A model generated the notes under the pieces. It made no database searches, was not told the origin of the DNA, and saw only the letters and a program-made list of their open reading frames with translations. From positions 248,001-312,000 of the forward strand of contig NZ_CALFYO010000020.1 of the NCBI RefSeq assembly GCF_937952055.1: DNA of 64,000 bases, in the 5' to 3' direction. Positions 8,513 to 17,520 of the stretch are shown here, piece after piece. Made by a program: the position numbers and the translations under genes. Position 1 is the first letter of the stretch. Each line of letters starts with the position of its first letter. This DNA comes from an uncultured Piscinibacter sp. (GTDB lineage Bacteria; Pseudomonadota; Gammaproteobacteria; Burkholderiales; Burkholderiaceae_C).

Positions 8513-9277
8513 ATGCCCGGCCCCCTGCCCCCGTTCCAGCCGATCGCGCCCGACGCCGAGGGCCTGCCGCTGTTCCGCGTGGTCAAGCGTTCTCTGCTGC
8601 GTGCCATCGAATCGGGTGCCGCGGCCCCCGGCTCGGCCCTGCCCAGCGAGACGGAGCTGGCGCAGTCCATGGGCGTGTCGATCGGCACGTTGCGCCGCGC
8701 GGTCGACGAGTTGACCGCGGAGCACATCGTGGTGCGCCGCCAGGGGCGCGGCACCTTCGTCGCCACGCACAACGTCGACCGCTTCCTGTTCCAGTTCTTC
8801 CACGTCGAGCGCGAGGATGGCCTGCACGAGGTGCCGCAGGTGGACCTGCTGTCGTTCGAGCGCGGCCGCATCGACGAAGAGGCCGCCGCGGCGCTGTCGG
8901 TGCGCGAGGGCGATCCGGCGATCGTGATCGAGAACCGCCTGTCGCTGCAGGGCCGGCCGGTCATCCATGACCGGCTGGTGCTGCCGGCCGCGCTCTTCCG
9001 CGGCCTGACCGAGACGAAGTTCGCGCGCCGGCCGAGCACCATCTACCACCTGTACCAGACCGAGTACGGCATCACCGTGGTGCGCGCCCACGAGCGCGCC
9101 CGCGCGGTCGCCTGCGAGCGCGCCATCGCGCGCGTGCTCGCCCTCGCACCCGGCGCGCCGGTGCTCAAGGTGCGCCGCACCGCGCTGACCTTTGGCGACA
9201 AGCCGGTGGAGTACCGCGTCTCCACTCTCAACACGGCGCATCACGAGTACGTGAGCACGCTGCAGAGGTCGGCATGA
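8513..9277 (+). CDS. GntR-family regulator with UTRA domain (HutC type)
   Basis: 254 residues from the Met at 8513 (an upstream in-frame ATG at 8483 would add ten residues). Winged-helix domain at about residues 20-90: LFRVVKRSLLRAIESGAAAPGSALPSETELAQ, then the recognition helix VSIGTLRRAVDEL and the wing VVRRQGRGTFVA. The UTRA ligand domain follows, with SVREGDPAIVIENRL, TIYHLYQTEYG and VEYRVSTLNTAHHEY. Divergent from suyAB with a palindrome between, so it most likely senses a sulfolactate-pathway intermediate. Together with the LacI gene this cluster has two local regulators. Confidence 0.88.
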   Translation: MPGPLPPFQPIAPDAEGLPLFRVVKRSLLRAIESGAAAPGSALPSETELAQSMGVSIGTLRRAVDELTAEHIVVRRQGRGTFVATHNVDRFLFQFFHVEREDGLHEVPQVDLLSFERGRIDEEAAAALSVREGDPAIVIENRLSLQGRPVIHDRLVLPAALFRGLTETKFARRPSTIYHLYQTEYGITVVRAHERARAVACERAIARVLALAPGAPVLKVRRTALTFGDKPVEYRVSTLNTAHHEYVSTLQRSA

Positions 9278-9536
9278 CACCGCGGCAGCTCGCCGCCGGG
9301 CCGCGGCCGAAGCCGGCGCGCTTCTGAGCCGCGCCGCACGCGATCTGGCCACGCTGCAGGCCGAGGAAAAGGCCCCCGGCGACATGGCCAGCCGTGCCGA
9401 CCGCGACTGCGAGGCACTGTTGCGCGCGCGGCTTCTGCAGGCCCATCCGGACTTCGGCTTCGTCGGCGAGGAAGGCGGCGGCCACATCGACGCGGGCACG
9501 CCGCACTGGTTGGTCGACCCGCTGGACGGCAGCTGG
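9274..9536 (+). pseudogene. Truncated inositol-monophosphatase-family gene
   Basis: The ATG overlaps the GntR stop (ATGA), as for a coupled operon gene. After about ten codons the frame is lost, and in another frame the sequence reads ALLSRAARDLATLQ, MASRADRDCEALLRARLL, FGFVGEEGGG and HWLVDPLDGS. These are the E-E and D-P-L-D-G metal-binding blocks of the IMPase/SuhB family in the right order. The similarity stops directly after the DPLDG motif and unrelated sequence follows. So there is both a frameshift near the start and loss of the C-terminal two thirds; the product cannot be active. It was probably a phosphatase belonging to the sulfonate operon. Confidence 0.6.
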
Positions 9537-9633
9537 AGAGGCCGCGGCATGGCAGCCATAACGGGGCCGGAAGGCCGGGCACGACAGCCGGGGCCGCGGT
9601 GCCCGGACCGCCGTTCGGTACACTCCGTCGCTG

Positions 9634-9987
9634 ATGCGCCGCACCGCCGTCCTCCTTGCCGTCCTGTTCGCCATGTTGTGGCAGAGCGTGGCGCTGGCGC
9701 GACCGGGTTCGACGGTGAACGTGCTCTCCGACACCGAACACGCGGCGCTGCACTGGCAGCAAGCGGGACACCACCATCACGAGGACGGCTCCTACCATCT
9801 GGATGACTCGAACGAGTCGGACCAGCATGTGATCGCCGACCACGTCTCGGCCTCGGCTGCGCTGGTGACGCTGGTCGGCCACGACTTTCCTTCCGCGCTG
9901 TCCTCGTCCCCCCGCGGATTGAACGAAGGGCGCGCGCCGCACCCCTTCCTCGACGGCCTGCTCCGGCCGCCTCGACGCCACTCCTGA
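9634..9987 (+). CDS. Small periplasmic protein of a metal-efflux operon, CzcI-like
   Basis: 117 residues: a signal peptide (about 1-22, ending ALARP), then a short His-rich stretch (HWQQAGHHHHEDGSYH) and a low-complexity C-terminus. Size, signal peptide, His cluster and place as the first gene before czcC fit the CzcI-type small proteins found ahead of czcCBA in Burkholderiales. A role in periplasmic metal sensing or buffering is inferred; no catalytic motif is visible. Confidence 0.6.
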   Translation: MRRTAVLLAVLFAMLWQSVALARPGSTVNVLSDTEHAALHWQQAGHHHHEDGSYHLDDSNESDQHVIADHVSASAALVTLVGHDFPSALSSSPRGLNEGRAPHPFLDGLLRPPRRHS

Positions 9988-10050
9988 CCCGCCCTACCGG
10001 CGGGTGTCCACCCGTGGACACGCCGCCGCCAGCACGGCTGACGCCCCCGC

Positions 10051-11373
10051 ATGGCGAGCCCTTCCTTGCTGTCCCACGTCAGGAGCATCGTGAGAAACCC
10101 ACCCCGTCTGGCCGCCTGCGTACTCGCCGGCAGCCTGTTGTTCGGGCCCGTGGCGTCCCAGCCGGCGCCCGCACCGGATCGCTCGCAGCGCCCCGCGATC
10201 GGCGCTTCCGCGGCCCTGGCCTCCGCCCCCTTGACACTGGCCACGGCGCTGGAACTCGCCTGGCAGCGCGCCGTCAGTGCGCGCGAGTCCCACGCCCAGC
10301 GCCGCCGCGCCGATGCCGAACAAGCGGCGGCGACCAGCCTCTGGGGGGCCCCGCCCGCGCTCGAACTCAGTCATCGCAACGACCGCTGGAACGACAACAC
10401 CGGCGCCCGCGAAACCGAGGTCGGTGTGGCGGTGCCCCTGTGGCTGCCCGGCCAGCGTGCGGCGCGTGGCGCTGCGGCCCAGGGCGCCATCGCCCAGGCC
10501 GACGCGGCCACCCAGGCTGCTCGCCTGCGCCTGGCCGGCGAGCTGCGCGAGGCCGCCTGGGCCGTCGCGGCATGGCAGGCCGAGGCGGTTCAGGCCGAGG
10601 CCTTGACGGTGTCGCACCGGCAACTCGCCGACGATGTCGAACGCCGCGTTCGCGCCGGCGACCTGGCCCGCGCCGATGCCCTGGTCGCACGGGCCGAGCT
10701 CCTGGCCGCGCAGGGCCAGCACGCCGAGGTGCTTCAGCAGCTGCAGTCCGCACGCATCCGCTGGGCCCTGCTCACCGGGATGACCGCCGATCCGGCACTC
10801 GAGGGCCAGGCCGGCCCGGAGGATGCCGGTGCGCCGCTCGCCGCGACCCATCCCGAGCTGGAACTCGCACGCCAGAACACCGTACACGCGCGTCAGCAGC
10901 TCGATCTCATGCGTCAGTCCCGGCGCGAGCCCCCCGAACTGACGCTGGGCGTGCGCCAGGACGTGCCGGGCCGCGCCGAAGCGAGCCGCAACAGCGTCGT
11001 CGTCGGCCTGAGGCTGCCGTTTGGAACCGACGACCGCAACCGTCCTCTCGAAGCGGCAGCGCTGAGCGAACTGGACATCGCGCAGACCGCCGAACAGCGA
11101 CTGCGCGAGCGCCTCGAAGGCGAACTCGCCACAGCGCGCGACGCCCTGCGCTCGGCGCAGGTCCAGGCCGCGGTCGAGTCCGACCGCGCACGACTGCTGC
11201 GCGAACGCGCCACCCTGATCGACAAGTCGTTCCGTGCCGGCGAGACGTCGCTGCCCGAGCTGTTGCGCGCGCTCGCTGCCGCGGCCCAGGCCGACAGCGC
11301 CAGCAATCGACAGGCCGTCACGCTGGGCCTGGCCCGCGCCCGACTCCAACAAGCTCTCGGACTCCTGCCATGA
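10051..11373 (+). CDS. czcC: Outer-membrane efflux channel, CzcC/TolC family
   Basis: 440 residues. A hydrophobic export segment (about residues 18-37) is followed by the two OEP domains with long coiled-coil helices: LTLATALELAWQRAVSARESHAQRRRADAE, then LGVRQDVPGRAEASRNSVVVGLRLPF and GETSLPELLRALAAAAQADSASNRQ. It would form the trimeric outer-membrane tunnel for the RND pump encoded downstream. Its stop overlaps the next start (ATGA). The start could instead be a later GTG nearer the signal segment. Confidence 0.82.
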   Translation: MASPSLLSHVRSIVRNPPRLAACVLAGSLLFGPVASQPAPAPDRSQRPAIGASAALASAPLTLATALELAWQRAVSARESHAQRRRADAEQAAATSLWGAPPALELSHRNDRWNDNTGARETEVGVAVPLWLPGQRAARGAAAQGAIAQADAATQAARLRLAGELREAAWAVAAWQAEAVQAEALTVSHRQLADDVERRVRAGDLARADALVARAELLAAQGQHAEVLQQLQSARIRWALLTGMTADPALEGQAGPEDAGAPLAATHPELELARQNTVHARQQLDLMRQSRREPPELTLGVRQDVPGRAEASRNSVVVGLRLPFGTDDRNRPLEAAALSELDIAQTAEQRLRERLEGELATARDALRSAQVQAAVESDRARLLRERATLIDKSFRAGETSLPELLRALAAAAQADSASNRQAVTLGLARARLQQALGLLP

Positions 11374-12011
11374 CCATCCATTCCCGCGCACCCCTGCCCC
11401 GGCGTGCCCTGTCGGCCGCGCTGACGGCCGTCGCCCTGGCGTCGGCGAGCCTGGGCGCCTCTGCAGCGCCCGGCGCGCACGGTCCGAACGGCGAGCACCT
11501 CGACGCTCCCGCCGCAGCGGTCGCCCCGTCCGCCCTGCCCCGCGTCGAGGCCCGATCGGAAGCCTTCGAACTCGTCGCCGAACTGCGCGCAGGCGCCATG
11601 ACCATCCTCGTCGACCGCTACGAGACCAACGAGCCGGTGCTCGGCGCCACGCTGGAAGTCGAGAGCGGCCCGCTCAAGGCGGCCGCCGCCTTCCGCGCCG
11701 AGCAGGGCGATTACGCCGTCACCGACGCGGCGCTCCTGCAGGCGCTGGCCGTCCCCGGCGAGCACGCCCTCGTGTTCACGCTGATCGCCGGCAAGGACAG
11801 CGACCTGCTCGACGCAACACTGGTAACGACGAAGCCTGCGGCCCCGTCGCGCGACGGCGAGCACGGCCTTGACAACGGCGACGGCAGCAGCCCGCGGCTC
11901 GCGCCTGCGGCATGGATCGGCGCCGGCCTCGCCGCGCTCGGGCTGCTCGGCGGCTTGGCGTGGTGGCTTGGGCGCCGCCGCCACGGCACCACGACGTGGG
12001 GAGGACTGTGA
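11370..12011 (+). CDS. Exported protein with C-terminal membrane anchor, metal-efflux operon
   Basis: 213 residues between czcC and czcB, overlapping both by 1-4 bases, so translationally coupled. A signal peptide (about 1-32) is followed by APGAHGPNGEHLDAP, a periplasmic domain of about 130 residues (LVAELRAGAMTILVDRYETNEPVLGATLEVESG), and a transmembrane helix near the C-terminus (AAWIGAGLAALGLLGGLAWWLGRRR). The orientation puts the bulk in the periplasm. The APGAHGP-GEHLDAP block recurs at the N-terminus of the next protein. No biochemical function is established; it may help deliver metal to the adaptor. Confidence 0.65.
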   Translation: MTIHSRAPLPRRALSAALTAVALASASLGASAAPGAHGPNGEHLDAPAAAVAPSALPRVEARSEAFELVAELRAGAMTILVDRYETNEPVLGATLEVESGPLKAAAAFRAEQGDYAVTDAALLQALAVPGEHALVFTLIAGKDSDLLDATLVTTKPAAPSRDGEHGLDNGDGSSPRLAPAAWIGAGLAALGLLGGLAWWLGRRRHGTTTWGGL

Positions 12012-13171
12012 TGACGAACAAGCCCTGCGGGTTCGGCGCGCGAGCCGGCCTTCTGATCGTCGCGACCATGATCGCGTGGCGGCTCTTCGCCTCCGCGGCC
12101 TACGCCGCGCCCGGTGCCCACGGTCCGGACGGCGAGCACCTGGATGCCCCGGGTGCCGGCATCAACACCTCCGGACTCGCGCGTCTGCCCGACGGCAGCG
12201 TCCACGTGCCGAAGGCGGCGCAGCGGCGCATGGCCATCCGCACGCTGCTCGCACCCGAGAGCGAGGCGGCGGCGACCGTCGAACTGCCCGGTCGGGTCGT
12301 GATGGACCCTAACGCCAGCGGCCGCGTGCAGGCCGCGCACGGGGGGCGCATCGAGCCCGGGCCCAAGGGCCTGCCGGTGCCGGGCCGGGCCGTGCGGCGC
12401 GGTGAGCTGCTGGCCTATGTGCGCCACCACGCCGAACCTTATGCGCTGGGTGCGCAGCAGGCGCAATGGGCCGAGCTGCGCGCGCAGCGCCAGCTCGCCG
12501 AACAGCGGCTGCAGAGGCTCGAAGGCCTGGAAGGCACGGTGCCGCAGAAGGAGATCGACGCCGCACGCAGCGAGGCGCAGAGCCTGGCCGAGCGCGAGCG
12601 CAGCATCGGCGCCAGCCTCGCCGCGCGCGAAGCCCTGCACGCACCGGTGGGCGGCGTCATCGCCCGCGCCGAGTTGGTGGCGGGCCAGGTCGTCGAGCCG
12701 CGCGACGTGCTGTTCGAGATCGTCGACCCCACCCGCATGCTGGTCGAGGCCACCACGGCCGACCCCACCTTGGCCGCTCAGGTCGCAGGCGCCTCGCTCC
12801 AGGGCCGGGCCGATGCGAAGCTGCGGCTGCTCGGCGCCTCGCGTGTGTTGCGCGACGGCGTGCTGTCGCTGACGTTCGCGGTCACCGGGGCCCGGCCCGG
12901 CGCGCCGCTGGCGCTCGCGATCGGCCAGCCGGTCACCGTGGTGGCCCAGTCCCGCGAGCGCGTGAAGGGCGTGGTGCTGCCGGCCCAGGCCGTGGTGCGC
13001 AGCCCCGCCAACGAACCCATCGTCTGGATCAAGTCCGGCGCCGAACGCTTCATCCCGCAGCCGGTGCAGGTGCGGCCGCTCGATGCCGAAACGGTCGTGG
13101 TCACCCAGGGCCTCGGCGCCGACAACCGCGTCGTGGTGCGGGGCGCTCCGTTGATCGCGCAGATCCGCTGA
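12011..13171 (+). CDS. czcB: RND efflux periplasmic adaptor (membrane fusion protein), CzcB type
   Basis: 386 residues beginning at 12011, where the preceding stop and this start share a base (TGATG). N-terminal membrane/signal segment, then APGAHGPDGEHLDAP, the beta-barrel/lipoyl portion (VELPGRVVMDPNASGRVQA), a helical hairpin (about residues 150-215, rich in QAQWAELRAQRQLAEQRL), and the second lipoyl half LHAPVGGVIARAELVAGQVVEPRDVLFEIVD. It connects CzcA to CzcC. The His/Asp-rich N-terminal tail may bind metal. Confidence 0.85.
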   Translation: MTNKPCGFGARAGLLIVATMIAWRLFASAAYAAPGAHGPDGEHLDAPGAGINTSGLARLPDGSVHVPKAAQRRMAIRTLLAPESEAAATVELPGRVVMDPNASGRVQAAHGGRIEPGPKGLPVPGRAVRRGELLAYVRHHAEPYALGAQQAQWAELRAQRQLAEQRLQRLEGLEGTVPQKEIDAARSEAQSLAERERSIGASLAAREALHAPVGGVIARAELVAGQVVEPRDVLFEIVDPTRMLVEATTADPTLAAQVAGASLQGRADAKLRLLGASRVLRDGVLSLTFAVTGARPGAPLALAIGQPVTVVAQSRERVKGVVLPAQAVVRSPANEPIVWIKSGAERFIPQPVQVRPLDAETVVVTQGLGADNRVVVRGAPLIAQIR

Positions 13172-13183
13172 ACGGAGCCCCTC

Positions 13184-16100
13184 ATGTTCAACTGGATCGT
13201 TCGCTACAGCCTGCACAACCGGCTGTTCGTGCTTGCAGTCGCGGCGCTGTTGATGGTCTACGGGGCGATGACGGCGTGGCGCACGCCGGTCGACGTCTTC
13301 CCGGACCTCAACAAGCCGCTGGTCACCGTGCTGACCGAAGCGGGCGGCATGGCGCCCGAAGAGGTCGAGCAGCTCGTCACCTTCCCCATCGAGACGGCAC
13401 TCAACGGCATGCCCGGCGTGACACGCGTGCGCTCGACCTCGGGCGTCGGCCTGTCCATCCTCTACGCCGAGTTCGACTGGGGCACCGACATCTACCGCAA
13501 CCGCCAGCTTGTCGCCGAGCGGCTGGCGCTGGTGCGCGAGCAACTGCCCGGCGACATCACGCCGGTGATGGGGCCGGTCTCGTCGATCATGGGCGAGGTG
13601 ATGCTGATTGCGGTGCCGCTGGGGGACGACGCGGCGCAGCCGGCGCCGGGCCGCCCCGGGACGGCGGCGCCCCCCACCGGAGATCGCGCGGCGCACTCGC
13701 CGGGGACGGGGCCGTCGTCGCTGTCCATGGCCGCGCGCGAGTACGCCGACTTCGTGCTGCGTCCCCGCCTGCTGTCGATTCCCGGTGTCTCGCAGGTGAT
13801 CCCGATCGGCGGCGAGGTGCGCACGCTGCGTGTCTCGCCCGACACGGCGCGCATGGCGCAATTTGGCGTGTCGCTCACCCAGGTGGAGCAGGCCCTGCAG
13901 GGCTACGCCGGCAACGCCGGCGGCGGCTTCATCGACCTGAACAGTCGCGAGTACCTGATCCGCCACCTCGGCCGCAGCAACCGGCCCGAGGACCTGGCCG
14001 GCACCGCCGTGGCCTGGAAGGACGGCCGCGCGATCCTGCTCGAGCAGGTGGCGCAGGTCGGCTTCGCGGCCGGCCTCAAGCGCGGCGACGCCGGCTACAA
14101 CGGCGTTCCGGCGGTGGTGGTCAGCGTGCAGAAGCAGCCCGACGCCGATACCGTGAAGCTCACGGGCCAGATCGAAGCCGCGCTCGACGAACTGAAGGCC
14201 GGCCTGCCCAAGGGCCTGGCCGCGCCCAAGGTGCTGTTCCGCCAGGCCGACTTCATCCAGGCGTCGATCGGCAACGTCGCCGAGGCGCTGCGCGACGGCG
14301 CGATCATGGTCGCGCTCGTGCTGTTCGCCTTCCTGCTGTCGGCCCGCACGACGATCATCTCGCTCACCGCGATCCCGCTGTCGCTGGCGGTCACCGCGCT
14401 GGTGTTCCAGTGGCTGGGCCAGTCGATCAACGTGATGACGCTCGGCGGCCTCGCAATCGCCATCGGCGAGCTGGTCGACGACGCCGTGGTCGGCGTCGAG
14501 AACATACTGCGCCGGCTGCGTCAGAACCGCGCAGCGGGCTCACCGCTGCCTGCCTTCGACATCGTGCAGCGTGCCAGCGTCGAGGTGCGCTCCGGCATCC
14601 TCTACGCGACCATCATCGTGGTGCTCGTCTTCGTGCCGTTGTTCGCTCTGCCGGGCATCGAGGGGCGGTTGTTCACGCCGCTGGGCATCGCCTACATCGT
14701 GTCGATCCTGGCCTCGATGGGGGTGTCGATGACGGTCACGCCGGTGCTGTGCTACTACCTGCTGCCGAAGATGAAGGCGCTGGACCATGGCGACAGCCGG
14801 CTGGTCGCCTGGCTGAAGCGGCTGGACAGCCGGCTGCTGGCCTTGTCGTTCAGGCATGCACGCCTGCTGCTGGCCACCGCGGTGCTCGCCGTGGCGGTGG
14901 CGGCGGCGAGCGTGCCCTACATGCAGCGCCTGTTCCTGCCGCCCTTCAACGAGGGCTCGCTGGTGCTGGCGCTGGTGCTCACCCCCGGCACCTCGCTCGC
15001 CGAGGCCAACCGTGTGGGCGCGGTGGCCGAAAACCTGATCCGCGAGGTGCCCGAAGTGCTGCAGGTCGGCCGCCGCACCGGCCGCGCCGAACTCGACGAA
15101 CATGCCGAAGGGGTGCACTCGGCCGAGATCGACGTCGACCTCCAGCGCAGCGAACGCAGCCGCGAACAGATCATGGCGCACCTCCGCGAGAAGCTCGCGG
15201 AGCTGCCCGCGCAGGTGGCAATTGGCCAGCCGATCTCGCACCGGCTGGATCACCTGCTGTCCGGCGTGCGCGCGCAGATCGCGCTGAAGATCTACGGCGA
15301 CGACACCGACACGCTGCGCAGTCTGGCGGAGGCGATGCGCGCGCAGCTCGCCCAGGTGCCGGGACTGGTCGACCTGACGGTCGAGAAGCAGGTGCTGATC
15401 CCGCAGATCACGGTGCGGCTCGACCATCGCAAGGCCGCCCAGGCCGGACTTGCGCCCGGCGAGGCGATCCGCGTGCTGCAGGCGCTGACCGACGGCGCGC
15501 ATGGAGCTCAGATCGTCGATGGCGCGCGGCGCTACGACCTGGTGCTGCGCCTGCCCGACGACCGGCGCAGCCCGCAGGATCTGGCGCGCACGCTGGTCGA
15601 CACGCCGGCCGGCCGGCTGCCGGTGTCGGCCATCGCCACGGTGGAGGAGACCGACGGTCCCAACCAGATCGGCCGCGAGAACGGCCGCCGGCGCATCATC
15701 GTCTATGCCAACACCGACGGCGGCGACATGGGGCGCGTGGTCGCCGACATCCGGGCGCTGATCACCAGTCAGGCGCTGCCCAGCGGCACCTTCGTCAGCC
15801 TCGAGGGCCAGTTCCAGGCCCAGGAGCAGGCCACCTCGCTGATCGCCGGACTGTCGGTCGTTTCGCTGGCGATGATGTTCCTGGTGCTGTACTCCCGCTA
15901 CCAGTCGGCGGTGCTGGCCTCGATCATCATGGCCAACATCCCGCTGGCGCTGATCGGCTCCGTGGTGGCAATGTGGATTGCCGGGGTGCAGTTGTCCGTG
16001 GCCTCGATGGTCGGCTTCATCACGCTGGCCGGGATCGCCACGCGCAACGGCATCCTGAAGATCAGCCACTACATCAACCTGTGCAAGTTCGAAGGCGAGA

Positions 16101-16396
16101 CCTTCGGCCAGCCGATGATCGTGCGTGGTTCGCTGGAGCGGCTGACGCCGGTGCTGATGACGGCGCTCGTCGCTGCCTTCGCGCTGACGCCGCTGCTGCT
16201 CGCAGCGGACGCGCCCGGCAAGGAGATCCTGCACCCTGTGGCGGTGGTGATCTTCGGCGGACTGGTCAGCTCGACGTTGCTGGACACCTTGCTCACCCCG
16301 GTCATGTACGGGCTGTTCGGCCGCCGGCCGACCGAACGGCTGCTCGCCGAGCAAGCGCACACGCCGGCGGCGGCAGACACTCGCGAGGCCTTCTGA
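13184..16396 (+). CDS. czcA: Heavy-metal efflux RND transporter, CzcA/HME type
   Basis: 1070 residues, 12 predicted membrane helices and two large periplasmic loops. TM4 carries the charged block AIAIGELVDDAVVGVEN (about residues 424-440), the proton-relay motif of the HME branch. VDVFPDLNKP at 35-44 and SARTTIISLTAIPLSL are typical. A Pro/Ala/Gly-rich insertion at about 147-181 sits in the first porter loop and is not usual in CzcA/CusA. The HME family exports Zn, Co, Cd, Ni, Cu or Ag; the metal cannot be decided from the sequence. It starts 12 bp after czcB. Confidence 0.9.
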   Translation: MFNWIVRYSLHNRLFVLAVAALLMVYGAMTAWRTPVDVFPDLNKPLVTVLTEAGGMAPEEVEQLVTFPIETALNGMPGVTRVRSTSGVGLSILYAEFDWGTDIYRNRQLVAERLALVREQLPGDITPVMGPVSSIMGEVMLIAVPLGDDAAQPAPGRPGTAAPPTGDRAAHSPGTGPSSLSMAAREYADFVLRPRLLSIPGVSQVIPIGGEVRTLRVSPDTARMAQFGVSLTQVEQALQGYAGNAGGGFIDLNSREYLIRHLGRSNRPEDLAGTAVAWKDGRAILLEQVAQVGFAAGLKRGDAGYNGVPAVVVSVQKQPDADTVKLTGQIEAALDELKAGLPKGLAAPKVLFRQADFIQASIGNVAEALRDGAIMVALVLFAFLLSARTTIISLTAIPLSLAVTALVFQWLGQSINVMTLGGLAIAIGELVDDAVVGVENILRRLRQNRAAGSPLPAFDIVQRASVEVRSGILYATIIVVLVFVPLFALPGIEGRLFTPLGIAYIVSILASMGVSMTVTPVLCYYLLPKMKALDHGDSRLVAWLKRLDSRLLALSFRHARLLLATAVLAVAVAAASVPYMQRLFLPPFNEGSLVLALVLTPGTSLAEANRVGAVAENLIREVPEVLQVGRRTGRAELDEHAEGVHSAEIDVDLQRSERSREQIMAHLREKLAELPAQVAIGQPISHRLDHLLSGVRAQIALKIYGDDTDTLRSLAEAMRAQLAQVPGLVDLTVEKQVLIPQITVRLDHRKAAQAGLAPGEAIRVLQALTDGAHGAQIVDGARRYDLVLRLPDDRRSPQDLARTLVDTPAGRLPVSAIATVEETDGPNQIGRENGRRRIIVYANTDGGDMGRVVADIRALITSQALPSGTFVSLEGQFQAQEQATSLIAGLSVVSLAMMFLVLYSRYQSAVLASIIMANIPLALIGSVVAMWIAGVQLSVASMVGFITLAGIATRNGILKISHYINLCKFEGETFGQPMIVRGSLERLTPVLMTALVAAFALTPLLLAADAPGKEILHPVAVVIFGGLVSSTLLDTLLTPVMYGLFGRRPTERLLAEQAHTPAAADTREAF

Positions 16397-16475
16397 ACCG
16401 GGCCCCGTGACGGCAACAGGCCTCGGCGGCGCCGCCTGACTGAAGCGCGCCGCGTTCCTACGGAGAAGAGCAACC

Positions 16476-16850
16476 ATGATCAACAAAGTCCTCGCCTCGG
16501 CCCTTCTGGCCTGCTCTGCCCTCGTCGCCGCCCCGGCATTCGCGCACGGCGGTGGAGACCCGAAGCACGGCGGCGTGGTGCAGACCGCGAGCGACCTATC
16601 GTTCGAACTGGTGGCAGGAGCCGATGGCGCGACGATCTACGTCGAGGACCACGGCAAGCCGCTGGCCCCGGCCGGCATGAGCGGCAAGCTGACCGTGCTC
16701 AACGGCGCAGAGAAGTCGGAGGCCGCACTGGCCGCCGCGGGCGACAGGCTCGAAGCCAAGGGCGTCAGGCTGGCCAAGGGCGCCAAGGTCGTGGCCACCA
16801 TCACGACCGCCAGCCAGAAGGCAATCACGGTGCGTTTCACGGTGCGCTGA
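16476..16850 (+). CDS. Small periplasmic protein of the metal-efflux operon
   Basis: 124 residues with a clear signal peptide (1-23, cut after APAFA) and a mature start AHGGGDPKHGGVVQTASDLSFELVAG with three histidines. ACGGAGAAG precedes the ATG. It lies 79 bp after czcA in the same direction. The His-rich mature N-terminus and the SFELVA segment echo the protein encoded between czcC and czcB (EAFELVAEL), so the two may be paralogous periplasmic metal carriers. Function unknown. Confidence 0.7.
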   Translation: MINKVLASALLACSALVAAPAFAHGGGDPKHGGVVQTASDLSFELVAGADGATIYVEDHGKPLAPAGMSGKLTVLNGAEKSEAALAAAGDRLEAKGVRLAKGAKVVATITTASQKAITVRFTVR

Positions 16851-16875
16851 AGAATCCTCGCGGTCCAGGCCGCCT

Positions 16876-17520
16876 GTGCGTGCGTCCGGCACGCGCACGA
16901 GCGACGGCAGACCGACGCCGGGCCAGTCGGGCGACGTGCGATCCGTCGGGATCGATGGCGAGGTCCGATCCTGGAGGACCTGGTCGGAACGGACCGCCAA
17001 GCCCGGGGCCCGGCTGCGGCACTCCGATCTGCAGCGCCTGCTGGCGATGGCGGGTTTCGGCGCCGTGATCGGCCCCGTGGCCCTGGCTTGGGGACTGCAG
17101 CACACCGGCGGCACCAGCGCAGCGCCGATGCTGACGCTGGCGGCCTTGTTCACCGCGGCTTGGGCCTGGCGCCCGTGCCACGAAGCCCTGGACGGCCGGA
17201 TCCCGACGGCGATGGCCCTGCCGCTGGCCGGCGGCGTGGTGCTGCACCTGGCGAAGTCGCATGGCCACGACCATGGGCACGAGGCGCTGGAGCGCGGACA
17301 CGCCCACCGCCACGACGACTCTCATCACCACCACGTGCACGATCCCATGCCGGAGGGCAATCCCAGCCACCCTCATCGCCGCGAGACCATGCGGCATGGG
17401 CATGCCCACGTGCCGGACGCGCACCACGCCCATCGACATCGACGCTCGGGGCCGTGGTCCACGCCGTCTGCGGCCGGCTCAGCGCCGGCTGACGGCTTGC
17501 CCGAGGCCGACGCGAACTGA
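16876..17520 (+). pseudogene. His-rich remnant of a DMT/EamA-type transporter
   Basis: The open frame of 214 codons contains about 75 residues of hydrophobic sequence (LLAMAGFGAVIGPVALAW, then TLAALFTAAWAW and MALPLAGGVVLHLAKS). A histidine-rich cytoplasmic-type tail follows (HGHDHGHEALERGHAHRHDD, HAHVPDAHHAHRHR). EamA-type permeases with such a His tail accompany metal-resistance genes in Burkholderiales. A full protein would have about ten helices, so most of the N-terminal part is missing and the first 40 codons look non-coding. Probably a remnant, though the short His-rich product could still be made. Confidence 0.5.

Noticed and set aside
14540..16486. Long open frames antisense to czcA and to other genes (for example 648 codons here and 751 codons at 11711-13966)
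   Set aside because: They mirror strongly conserved genes, have His/Arg/Gln-rich composition and no domain; they are by-products of high third-position GC.
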